From: a bacterium SCSIO 12696
Lineage (GTDB): Bacteria; Pseudomonadota; Gammaproteobacteria; Pseudomonadales; Porticoccaceae
Length of the DNA stretch: 64,000 bases
Assembly (NCBI GenBank): GCA_024397955.1
Contig: CP073744.1
Coordinates: forward strand, 1,240,001-1,304,000
Reading direction: 5' to 3'
This document shows, piece by piece, positions 54,186 to 63,279 of the stretch (position 1 is its first letter; each line of letters starts with the position of its first letter). A program made the position numbers and the translations under genes. The notes beneath the pieces were generated by a model. The model did no database searches, was not told where the DNA came from, and was given only the letters and a program-made list of their open reading frames with translations.

Positions 54186-55967
54186 CTATTCCCGGTACCA
54201 TTCCTCGACCCTGCTGCTATTGCCAACCCCGTAACAATTGGGCTGAAAACCTTTTAACCAGGAGGGAATAATGTTGACGCTGGGCCGCCAGAACAGAGGG
54301 ATAATCGGCAACTCCTCGAACACGATGCGCTGAATCGCCACACCCAGATGACGGCGTTCATCGCCGTCCATGGCAGCATCAAATTCCTCGATCAATCGGT
54401 CGACTTTTTCATTGCTAAAGTCCGCCAGATTATTTCCAGCAAAGCTGTTCACTGCGCTGGGTACAGAAGAAGAGTGATAGAGGTTTCGATATTGAAGGTC
54501 GGCACCAACCCCAATGCTATTGAGGGCCAGCGCGGGAAATTGCCGCTTCGACATAATCTGGTTGACGTACAAGGTTGTGGTGTAGTTCTGGAGGTGCAGG
54601 TCAATGCCTATTTTCCTTAACTCCATTTGCATCCACTGCTGCACCAATTCATGCTCTTTATGCCCAATGGCAGACACCAGCTCCAGGCGCAGCGGCTCGC
54701 CCTGCTGATTGTGGCGAATACCTTGTTCGATGGAATTCCAGCCCGCCTCTTCCAGCAGCTGAATCGCTTTGGCCGCATCAAAGTCATAACAGGGAACACC
54801 CTCGATAACCTTTTCGCTGGGGTGGCCGTTAGCAATGACTTGTTTGCCAGAGAAATAATCCTGATTAAATTGCGTCCTGTTCAAGGCATAGAGCAATGCC
54901 TGGCGCACTCTGACATCCGCGAGGATCGGATTGTCCAGATTGAGCCTGACGTTCATCAGCAGTGCGCTTGTGCCAAACAACACTTTGAAGTCGTGGCCAT
55001 GCAGCTCTTCCACGGCAAGCGCCTGAATGGTTTGCATCCCGTATCCCGCCACATCAACGGCGCCCGACAGCACCGCACTTTCCAGTGCGATTACATCCTC
55101 TACGGCAAGAACTCTGATGCGTTCGTAATGGGCTTGCTTGCCAAACCAATGGCGGTTGCGAACCAGAATGTATTCGCTGCGGGAAACCACGGTTTCGAGG
55201 CAAAACGGCCCATTCCACAACGCCGGGTTGGTTGGTTGGGTTCGGTACAGTGAATTCTTTTGATACTCGACCGGGTTGCTTTCAAACACAGGCCTTTCCA
55301 ATCGCGCATTCAGGGGTGTCAAAGGGCTTATATCGCTGAACTCATTTACAACCCCCTTAAAGTGGAGAACAAAAGTTTTGTCATCCACCTGCTCAAAGCG
55401 CTCAATACGCTGAAACCAACTTTTGCTGCGAATATCCAGATCCGGGTGGCAGCTGATTTCCCAGCGCAACTTAAAATCGTCGGAGACGATGGCAGAACCG
55501 TCACCCCAACAGGCCTCCGGAATAATGCGAAAAGTAACTGCCATGCTGCGCTGGCCATCGTCATGGGTGATGATATTGACGTCGCCATTTTCCAAGGTAG
55601 GCAGGCTGACGTACCTTTTGCCATGAAGCTGCCCATCACTGCCGTAGCGCAGCGGCGGGCGCATGATAAAGGCTTGCAAGTAAGCGTCCGTCATCTGGCG
55701 GCCAAAAGAGATATGCAGCGACCCCGGGTATTGGGTGACGCCGACGGTTATCTGTTTGTTATCCACCGCAGATGCTTCGGCCTGCGGCGCAGCGCTCTGC
55801 TCGCTTTGCTGCTCGGTCTGGTAGGCCAGAAATGCCTCAAAATCACTGGCCGATACCACATAAGCCGCCGCCTTGTTATAGCGTTTGATGCATACCGGCC
55901 CGTGCTGGGCTTTTAGCAGCACTTCACCGAATTGGTTTTGGGCATCTTTTGAGCTGTAGGTTTCCAA
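54186..55967 (-). CDS. Phd/YefM-type DNA-binding domain fused to a family 5 solute-binding domain
   Basis: A 593-residue fusion. Residues 1-47 (TYSSKDAQNQFGEVLLKAQ, GPVCIKRYNKAAAYVVSASD) match the DNA-binding half of Phd/YefM antitoxins. A Q/S/A/E-rich linker (48-70) leads to a full SBP_bac_5 domain (ITVGVTQYPGSLHISFGRQ, CWGDGSAIVSDDFKLRWEIS, RVRQALLYALNRTQFNQDYF) ending VEEWYRE. There is no signal peptide or membrane segment, so it should be cytoplasmic. The CxxC of its paralogues is GKRY (116-119) here. The start is TTG at 55967, supported by GAGGAAAAAAACG. It is first of the five paralogues and 33 bases after the SGNH gene. No toxin gene is adjacent. By analogy with SgrR it may sense peptides and control this operon; that is inference. 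Confidence 0.85.
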   Translation of the reverse strand: METYSSKDAQNQFGEVLLKAQHGPVCIKRYNKAAAYVVSASDFEAFLAYQTEQQSEQSAAPQAEASAVDNKQITVGVTQYPGSLHISFGRQMTDAYLQAFIMRPPLRYGSDGQLHGKRYVSLPTLENGDVNIITHDDGQRSMAVTFRIIPEACWGDGSAIVSDDFKLRWEISCHPDLDIRSKSWFQRIERFEQVDDKTFVLHFKGVVNEFSDISPLTPLNARLERPVFESNPVEYQKNSLYRTQPTNPALWNGPFCLETVVSRSEYILVRNRHWFGKQAHYERIRVLAVEDVIALESAVLSGAVDVAGYGMQTIQALAVEELHGHDFKVLFGTSALLMNVRLNLDNPILADVRVRQALLYALNRTQFNQDYFSGKQVIANGHPSEKVIEGVPCYDFDAAKAIQLLEEAGWNSIEQGIRHNQQGEPLRLELVSAIGHKEHELVQQWMQMELRKIGIDLHLQNYTTTLYVNQIMSKRQFPALALNSIGVGADLQYRNLYHSSSVPSAVNSFAGNNLADFSNEKVDRLIEEFDAAMDGDERRHLGVAIQRIVFEELPIIPLFWRPSVNIIPSWLKGFQPNCYGVGNSSRVEEWYRE

Positions 55968-56000
55968 CGTTTTTTTCCTCGTACTTCTATTGCTTGCTAT

Positions 56001-57083
56001 TTACTTTTTGTGTGAGCTGTTGGCGGCGTTGAGTTTTTCCATCAAGATAGCTGCCAGCTCCGCCGTATAGGGCGCCGCATCGTCTGAATGCAGATGTGAC
56101 CATTCCGGAATACGAAAGCCCTGTAGTTCGGAGTGATCTTCAAAGTGAATACCCACGGTATTTGTTTCTTTTAGCAATCTGTCCCAGTGGGTTTTCCTGG
56201 GTAGGTTTTCGCGCTCAAAATCCCGGTAAAACTCCGACGAGGGCGAGCGAACAAAAACCACATCACCGCCACGGGCGCGTATTTTTTCAATATCAGCACT
56301 GATGCCTGACAGAAAAGCATCCATATCCAAGGCGGGCTGCCCTCCTTGCGGCGCCTGCAAAAACATCGCCCAGGTGTTTTCTGCATAAGTCTGGTAGTAA
56401 TCCAGATCTTCCACTTTCCAGAACATTTTGTTGTTGCGGTCGACATCGGTGTCTCTGAGCTTCCACACCGGGTTGCCAGGAGGCCTCACTCCTTCCGGAT
56501 TTTCAACGCGGATTTTTTCAATCAGGGAAAACAGCGGAAACGTGTCGTTGTCGTAAAACGCCAACTGTGGCTCAAGCAACATACTGATGCGCTGCCCCGC
56601 CCACTGGGATGGGCTTTCATCCCGGTAATAGTCAGTGGTATCTCCAAGCAGGCCGGCCTTTTCTGAAAAGAACAATTCCGGTGTCACCCCCACGATCAAC
56701 AATCCGGAAAAATCGTCGTCAGCCGCCAGGTCCCCCAGAAAAGGCCTGGGGTTGGTACCCACTAGCGCCAGCATCACCGGGCGCACGCCAGTGACTTGTT
56801 GGTAGGTATCCAGATCCAGATCGAAAAGAATGCGGCTGGAACCAACCACCGCTACTTCAGCTTCGCCGCGATCCACTTTGCGCCGCTCTATAGACCACAG
56901 GCCGGGGCTGTCGATGTAATAACCGGTCTCATACCCCCAAATCACACGAGCGTTGTATTCCCAGGCAGCAATCCCGAAGGCCATTAATACCAACCCCAGA
57001 ATCAACGCCTTTTTCCAGGGTATTTCAGGAATGGGCCGGTCTTCGTAGGAATAGGGATCAGAATTGGAAGTAGATGAACGCAT
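56001..57083 (-). CDS. SGNH-like periplasmic partner of the MBOAT acyltransferase
   Basis: A 360-residue protein starting at 57083 (GGGAGG upstream). A cytoplasmic tail is followed by a membrane helix (ALILGLVLMAFGIAAW, 26-41) and a periplasmic domain with VVGSSRILFDLDLDTYQ (GSSR at 81-84, the place of the GDS serine) and near the C-terminus PEWSHLHSDDAAPYT with a candidate catalytic histidine. This fits AlgJ/AlgX/DltD-type SGNH proteins that finish acyl transfer started by an MBOAT. It overlaps the MBOAT gene by 26 bases. The acylated polymer is unknown. Confidence 0.75.
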   Translation of the reverse strand: MRSSTSNSDPYSYEDRPIPEIPWKKALILGLVLMAFGIAAWEYNARVIWGYETGYYIDSPGLWSIERRKVDRGEAEVAVVGSSRILFDLDLDTYQQVTGVRPVMLALVGTNPRPFLGDLAADDDFSGLLIVGVTPELFFSEKAGLLGDTTDYYRDESPSQWAGQRISMLLEPQLAFYDNDTFPLFSLIEKIRVENPEGVRPPGNPVWKLRDTDVDRNNKMFWKVEDLDYYQTYAENTWAMFLQAPQGGQPALDMDAFLSGISADIEKIRARGGDVVFVRSPSSEFYRDFERENLPRKTHWDRLLKETNTVGIHFEDHSELQGFRIPEWSHLHSDDAAPYTAELAAILMEKLNAANSSHKK

Positions 57084-58479
57084 CGCCGCCTCCCTGTGTG
57101 ATGATGATGAAAAACAACATAAGCCCCCAGACAACACCTACCAGTGGCCAGGGTGCTTTTTGTACGACGGCCTCGACGGAGGTATCGCGCATCCGCCAGT
57201 GAATCGCCACCATGGCAATGGTGACCACCAACACCTGAACGATATACACGGTAGCCAGTACGTTGGTGCCATCCGGGTTAAACCCAAACATGGATTTGAC
57301 CATCGAAAACGCTTTGTCAAAGCTCTGCGCCCGGAAAAACACCCAGGTGATATTGATAAAGAAATAGGTAACCAGCGCCAGAAAAATGCGAAACAAGATA
57401 GTCTTGGCAATTTGTGCGCCTTTGAATGTGGCTTTCAGCCAGCGCTCTACCGCCAGGTACAAGCCATGCAAACCACCCCAGACCACAAAGGTCCAACTGG
57501 CACCGTGCCACAGACCACCCAGCAGCATAGTTGCCATCAGGTTGATGTAAGTGCGCACCGGCCCGCGCTTGTTGCCGCCCAGAGGAATGTATAAATAATC
57601 CCGCAACCAGGTAGACAGGGAAATATGCCAGCGCCGCCAGAAATCGGAAAAGCCAATGGCCGCATAGGGAAAACGGAAGTTGGTGGGCAGGGAAAAACCC
57701 AACGTCAAACCAACACCAATGGCGGTGGTGGAATAGCCGGCAAAGTCGGAAAAGATCTGCCCGGCAAATGCCAGCGTACCCAGCCAAGCATCGCTAAAGC
57801 TCAATACCGCATCGCTGCCAAACACCGCATCGGAGGCCGGTGCCAGTGCGCCATCGGCAATCACCACTTTCTGGAACATCCCCAGGGTGATCAGCCCCAG
57901 GCCCCAGATAAACATGGACTTGGTGGCTTTGCGTGCTTTTTCAAACTGAGGAATCAAGTGCGTGGGCCGCACAATAGGGCCCGCTACCAACTGCGGGAAA
58001 AAGGTAACAAACAGGGCAAAGTCGAGGAAATTTTTCGCTGGCTTGGCCCGATTCAAGTAAATATCCAGTGAATAGGCCATGGTCTGGAAGGTGTAGAAGG
58101 AAATACCCACCGGCAGAATAATGCTCCAGTCCGGTACTTGGTAGTCGATGCCAAACAGGCTCATAAAGGCCTGCCAGTTGTGCAGCAAGAAATCGCCGTA
58201 CTTAAAAAAGCCGAGAATGCCAAGATTGGTGGCCAGACTGAGAACCAGCAGCAACCTGCGCCGGGACTGAACCTTTTCCACATACAGCCATTTCGCCACA
58301 TGCCAATCCACCAGTGTGGAAATCCACAACAAAATAACGAAAGGCGGGTTCCAGGCGGCGTAAAACAGATAACTGGCCAACAACAGATTGAATTTCTTCT
58401 GCCGCCAGGAAAACGGCAGGTAGTGCAGCAGCAGAACAATTGCGAAAAAGACGATAAAAGTCAGTGAGTTAAATAGCAT
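57058..58479 (-). CDS. MBOAT family O-acyltransferase (AlgI/DltB-like)
   Basis: A 473-residue membrane protein with about ten helices. It has YLFYAAWNPPFVILLWISTL near the start, FPQLVAGPIVRPTHLIPQFE, RDYLYIPLGGNKRGP and the active-site region LLGGLWHGASWTFVVWGGLH with the conserved histidine. AlgI-like enzymes move an acyl group across the inner membrane for polysaccharide or cell wall acetylation. It is the first gene of a long minus-strand run with the SGNH partner and, 33 bases further, the peptide-binding cluster. Confidence 0.93.
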   Translation of the reverse strand: MLFNSLTFIVFFAIVLLLHYLPFSWRQKKFNLLLASYLFYAAWNPPFVILLWISTLVDWHVAKWLYVEKVQSRRRLLLVLSLATNLGILGFFKYGDFLLHNWQAFMSLFGIDYQVPDWSIILPVGISFYTFQTMAYSLDIYLNRAKPAKNFLDFALFVTFFPQLVAGPIVRPTHLIPQFEKARKATKSMFIWGLGLITLGMFQKVVIADGALAPASDAVFGSDAVLSFSDAWLGTLAFAGQIFSDFAGYSTTAIGVGLTLGFSLPTNFRFPYAAIGFSDFWRRWHISLSTWLRDYLYIPLGGNKRGPVRTYINLMATMLLGGLWHGASWTFVVWGGLHGLYLAVERWLKATFKGAQIAKTILFRIFLALVTYFFINITWVFFRAQSFDKAFSMVKSMFGFNPDGTNVLATVYIVQVLVVTIAMVAIHWRMRDTSVEAVVQKAPWPLVGVVWGLMLFFIIITQGGGDAFIYFQF

Positions 58480-58584
58480 CCATCACCCCCACTGCCCTAT
58501 TGATTGGTGCGTTATACGGGCGCACCGGTTGTAACAAATGGTCTTTCTGGGTTTTGGCTTTTTTTGTTGTCAGCTCCATTCTTT

Positions 58585-58626
58585 TGCCTATCTTAGCCAA
58601 GTTAGGGAATATAGCTAAGATAGGCA
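58585..58626. repeat. Perfect 13-bp inverted repeat downstream of dfrA
   Basis: TGCCTATCTTAGC (58585-58597) and GCTAAGATAGGCA (58614-58626) form a perfect stem around a 16-base A/T-rich loop containing AAGTTAGGG. The region from 58480 to 58766 has no gene. It could be an attC-like or terminator palindrome, but the conserved core-site triplets of integron cassettes are not clearly present. Confidence 0.5.
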
Positions 58627-58656
58627 CATTTTCTCAAAATTGCCATTTTGGCCATT

Positions 58657-58690
58657 AAAAAACCCTGACCGGTTTTGCGATCAGGGTTTT
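58657..58690 (-). terminator. Intrinsic terminator of the dihydrofolate reductase gene
   Basis: On the minus strand AACCCTGATC and GGTCAGGGTT pair (CCCTGA core) and run into six T residues at 58656-58661. It lies about 75 bases after the stop and can also work weakly on the plus strand. Confidence 0.8.
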
Positions 58691-58766
58691 GAAAACCATA
58701 AAAAAGCACTAAAAATCAGAAAGTTAGAGCTCTAAAAAATTACTTTCAATGACTTACCTTCGGAAC

Positions 58767-59240
58767 TTAGTCCTTACTCCAAATTTGATAGCTGTAATTT
58801 ATGTTAGAGACGAAATCTTGAGTAAAAACCTGCCTGAAATTTTCTGGAATCTCAGGGAAATAAACATCGCCCTCTGGCTCAACATCAATAGTTGATATAT
58901 GCAATGTATCAACTTTATGAATCAGGTTTTTGTATATTTGCCCGCCACCAGAAACAATCACATGATCTGTTATAGCCTCAAGACGATTCAATGCCTCCTG
59001 AATAGATGGAAACACCAAAACATTCTCATTATTTGATGTGAAGCCAGAGCGGGTTACAACCGCATACTTTCTATTTGGCAATGCACCCATAGACTCGAAC
59101 GTCTTGCGACCGATCAACAGCCACTGGTTATAGGTAAGCGCCTTAAACAGTAACTGCTCCCCTTTAGCGCTCCATGGAATATCTGGGCCATTCCCAATGA
59201 CTCTATTTTTCGATATTGCAGCCATTAATGATAGCTTCAC
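58767..59240 (-). CDS. dfrA: Dihydrofolate reductase, DfrA1-like (trimethoprim-resistant class)
   Basis: A 157-residue dihydrofolate reductase reducing dihydrofolate with NADPH. It starts with GTG at 59240, after GAGGAA, exactly as dfrA1 does. [38 protein letters not shown] and [14 protein letters not shown] are the active and cofactor regions. Compared from memory with the integron enzyme DfrA1 it has the same length and about 85% identity, with no insertion. It is clearly richer in A+T than its neighbours. There is no integrase, attI or clear attC site. A normal chromosomal folA is not seen in the window. Whether it confers resistance cannot be told from sequence. Confidence 0.93.
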   Translation of the reverse strand: MKLSLMAAISKNRVIGNGPDIPWSAKGEQLLFKALTYNQWLLIGRKTFESMGALPNRKYAVVTRSGFTSNNENVLVFPSIQEALNRLEAITDHVIVSGGGQIYKNLIHKVDTLHISTIDVEPEGDVYFPEIPENFRQVFTQDFVSNINYSYQIWSKD

Positions 59241-59350
59241 AGTATTTCCTCAAACATTTAAATATCGCGCTTAAAAAAAGCATTGCCTCTTATTCGAAGC
59301 CAGCCATCTGAGTATAGAAGCACTTTACAGAAGTTACTAAAGTCACACAG

Positions 59351-59386
59351 AAAAGCCCCGACTGCTTTCACAGTCGGGGCTTTTTT
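59351..59386. terminator. Bidirectional terminator between sodB and dfrA
   Basis: AAAAGCCCCGACTG and CAGTCGGGGCTTTT form a perfect 14-bp stem. Six T residues follow on the plus strand and TTTT on the minus strand, so it should end sodB transcripts (minus strand). Confidence 0.85.
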
Positions 59387-59400
59387 ACAGGCATCAGCAA

Positions 59401-59979
59401 TCAAGCAAAATTGCTGTTCACAAATTCCCAGTTCACCAAATTCCAGAACGCACCCATGTAAGCCGGGCGAGCGTTGCGGTAGTCGATGTAGTAGGCGTGC
59501 TCCCACAGGTCGACCGTCAGCACTGGGGTGTCGTCGCCAGTGAGCGGGGTTTCTGCGTTACTGGTGTTTACGATGGCCAGGGAACCGTCGGCTTTTTTCA
59601 CCAACCAGGTCCAGCTGGAACCGAAGTTGTTGATGGCGCTGTTGGTAAATTCTTCTTTAAACGCGTCGAAAGAACCAAAGCTGGCGTTGATAGCCTCAGC
59701 AATAGCGCCAGTGGCTTCGCCGCCGCCGTTGGGGCTCAGGCAGTTCCAGTAGAAGCTGTGGTTCCAGATTTGCGCGGCGTTATTGAACACACCACCGGAG
59801 GAAGCTTTAACAATTTCTTCCAGAGTTTTGCCTTCAAACTCGCTGCCGGGCAACAGGCCATTGAGCTTGTCCACGTAGGTTTTGTGGTGCTTACCATAGT
59901 GGTATTCCAGGGTTTCGCTAGAGATGTGCGGCTCCAGTGCGTCTTGTGCATAGGGCAGCGCGGGCAGTTCAATACTCAT
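59401..59979 (-). CDS. sodB: Superoxide dismutase, iron type
   Basis: A 192-residue cytoplasmic enzyme that dismutes superoxide. Metal ligands are H in LEYHYGKHHKTYVDKLNG, H in QIWNHSFYWNCL, and D/H in VDLWEHAYYIDYRNARPAY. The AQIWNHSFYW and NNFGSSWTWLV patterns, with glutamine position typical of FeSOD (SSPNGGGEAT upstream), indicate iron rather than manganese. Ends ahead of the bidirectional terminator. Confidence 0.96.
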   Translation of the reverse strand: MSIELPALPYAQDALEPHISSETLEYHYGKHHKTYVDKLNGLLPGSEFEGKTLEEIVKASSGGVFNNAAQIWNHSFYWNCLSPNGGGEATGAIAEAINASFGSFDAFKEEFTNSAINNFGSSWTWLVKKADGSLAIVNTSNAETPLTGDDTPVLTVDLWEHAYYIDYRNARPAYMGAFWNLVNWEFVNSNFA

Positions 59980-60047
59980 GGCTTTGTCCTTATGGGTGAG
60001 GTGGTTTAAATGTGGCTATTAAATGCTGATTCAGGTAAAGATTATGT

Positions 60048-60082
60048 GAAAAAAAGCCCCGACTGTTAAGAGCCGGGGCTTT
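60048..60082 (-). terminator. Intrinsic terminator of groESL
   Basis: On the minus strand AAGCCCCGGCTC and the pairing AGTCGGGGCTT form a stem with one bulge, followed by seven T residues. It lies about 20 bases after the groEL stop. Confidence 0.85.
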
Positions 60083-60100
60083 CGAGCCAAGTGGCTGGGC

Positions 60101-61756
<1,656 letters not shown>

Positions 61757-61796
61757 TTAATTCTCTCTGATTGATCAGTGTTTTGTTACGTCAAGA

Positions 61797-62090
61797 TCAG
61801 GCTTCGATAACGCCGAAGATCTCGCTTTCGTTCATGATGATCAGCTCTTCACCGTCTACGGTTACGGTGTTGCTGCCAGCGTAGGGGCCAAATACCACCT
61901 GATCGCCTACCTGTACGGATACCGCACGCACGTCACCGTTATCCAGCACCTTGCCAGCGCCTACGGCCACAACTTCACCCTGGTTGGGCTTTTCTTTGGC
62001 AGCACCGGGCAGCAAAATGCCACCAGCGGTTTTTTCTTCCTCTTCCTTGCGGCGTACTACCACGCGGTCGTGTAAGGGACGAATTTTCAT
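61797..62090 (-). CDS. groS: Co-chaperonin GroES
   Basis: A 97-residue lid subunit of the chaperonin. [20 protein letters not shown], the mobile loop ...[20 protein letters not shown], and [20 protein letters not shown] are full matches. It is first in the groES-groEL pair. A possible heat-shock promoter lies about 90-120 bases upstream. Confidence 0.98.
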   Translation of the reverse strand: MKIRPLHDRVVVRRKEEEEKTAGGILLPGAAKEKPNQGEVVAVGAGKVLDNGDVRAVSVQVGDQVVFGPYAGSNTVTVDGEELIIMNESEIFGVIEA

Positions 62091-62179
62091 CTTGGTTGTC
62101 TCCAGCTTTAGCTTTTAAAACAATCAGTTAGTTGGGTTAGTTTGTAAGTAGCGCGTGAGTCTACCCCCGCGATGTAACC

Positions 62180-62209
62180 CTATGTGGTGGCACCCTGAAC
62201 AAAATCAAG
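62180..62209 (-). promoter_or_regulatory. Candidate sigma-32 promoter of groESL
   Basis: On the minus strand CTTGAT (62204-62209) and CCACATAG (62180-62187) are about 16 bases apart, near the heat-shock consensus CTTGAA-N13-15-CCCCATNT. The fit is partial, and no CIRCE element was seen. Confidence 0.4.
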
Positions 62210-62299
62210 GGTACCGACACAAAAATTTGAGCCCCGAAATACTTGGGACAAACAATAGATAGGGACATTTAAGTGGGTTTCAAGGGGTACAGATGCCTA

Positions 62300-62740
62300 T
62301 CAATCTTCCCGGCGGTAGCTGCCTTCTATGACATCCGCATCATCGCGGCGCGCAGAGCGATGCTCGTAGACAGAGCCACCAGCGCCAACGACGGTGACCA
62401 GACCAGACAGCTTGCTGAACAGCCAGCGGCGAATACCAGGAGTCAGGCCCGCAAAACCAATGGCGTCGGTGACAAACCCAGGGGTCAGAAGCAGTGCACC
62501 ACTGACCGCCAGCATCAAACCCTCGGCCATTTCCTGTGCGGGCATCTGGCCCTGCTGCATCTTCCAGTTGCCACGACGCAACGTATCAAAACCCTGCTTG
62601 CGCAACAGAGCAAAGCCGATGGCAGCGGTCAGAAACACCAAAGCGATGGTAGGCACTGCACCAATAACACCACCCACCTCAATCAACAGCCACATCTCAA
62701 GGATGGGCATAATGATGAACAACAGAAAGAGTGAACGCAT
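62300..62740 (-). CDS. fxsA: FxsA family membrane protein
   Basis: A 146-residue inner membrane protein. MRSLFLLFIIMPILEMWLLI, TIALVFLTAAIGFALLRKQG and MLAVSGALLLTPGFVTDAIG are the FxsA core with two to four helices. FxsA suppresses F-exclusion of phage T7 when in excess; its normal role is unclear. It lies upstream of groES as in enterobacteria, in the same direction. Confidence 0.9.
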   Translation of the reverse strand: MRSLFLLFIIMPILEMWLLIEVGGVIGAVPTIALVFLTAAIGFALLRKQGFDTLRRGNWKMQQGQMPAQEMAEGLMLAVSGALLLTPGFVTDAIGFAGLTPGIRRWLFSKLSGLVTVVGAGGSVYEHRSARRDDADVIEGSYRRED

Positions 62741-62817
62741 AGTGGTTCCGGTAGTGTGTATTGTTTGAGTAGTTATGAAATGGGGGTAAGTATCGGAGTT
62801 TCAAGGGCTGCTGCGGG

Positions 62818-62892
62818 CCTCGGGCTGCGCGCCACTAGCAGATCGAACGGAATTGCCATTCTGCTCGCGGCCCGTGGCTCGTAGCCCGAAGC
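62818..62892. repeat. Degenerate inverted repeat related to 31983
   Basis: The left arm CGGGCTGCGCGCCACTAGC (62821-62839) and the right arm ending GTGGCTCGTAGCCCGAAGC match in inverted orientation at about 16 of 19 positions. Phrases CTCGTAGCCCG recall the repeat at 31983-32041. Confidence 0.5.
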
Positions 62893-62913
62893 ATTTACAG
62901 GTAAGCTGCCCCA

Positions 62914-63222
62914 ATGGAATCCACCCCCCAACAACGCATTTACGCCGTACTCCACTCCATCCCCAGTGGCAAAGTAGTCACCTACGGTCAGGTGGCAGAA
63001 CTGGCGGGATTGCCACGGGCTGCTCGGCTGGTGGGCACTACCCTGAAAAAATTGCCCACAGGCTCCACCCTGCCCTGGCATCGGGTGATTAATTCCGCCG
63101 GCAAAATCAGCTTCCCCAATGAACATCCCAATTACAAACGTCAGCGCCAGTTGCTATTGGACGAGGGCGTGTTGTTTAGTGGAGATAGAGTGAAACTGCG
63201 GGAATACCAATGGCGACCTTAG
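62914..63222 (+). CDS. Alkyltransferase-like protein (Atl, MGMT family)
   Basis: A 102-residue protein of the O6-alkylguanine transferase DNA-binding domain class. It has IPSGKVVTYGQVAELAGLPR and VGTTLKKLPTG, and the active-site PCHR of MGMT is PWHRVINSAGK, with tryptophan (W55) in place of cysteine. Atl proteins bind O6-alkylguanine without removing the alkyl group and flag it for nucleotide excision repair. No promoter or operon partner is seen. Confidence 0.93.
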   Translation: MESTPQQRIYAVLHSIPSGKVVTYGQVAELAGLPRAARLVGTTLKKLPTGSTLPWHRVINSAGKISFPNEHPNYKRQRQLLLDEGVLFSGDRVKLREYQWRP

Positions 63223-63279
63223 GGGGTTTGCAGTAAGGTAGCCGCCTGTTCACTGCGAGACCACCAAAAAATAACAACC

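Noticed and set aside
55968..56000. A Phd-type operator palindrome or toxin gene next to the fusion gene
   Set aside because: The 33-base gap has no convincing palindrome, and neither flank encodes a RelE/Doc-type toxin.
58480..58766. Integron cassette boundary (attC) beside dfrA
   Set aside because: I looked for paired RYYYAAC/GTTRRRY cores; only partial matches are present and no integrase lies near, so I do not annotate an attC.
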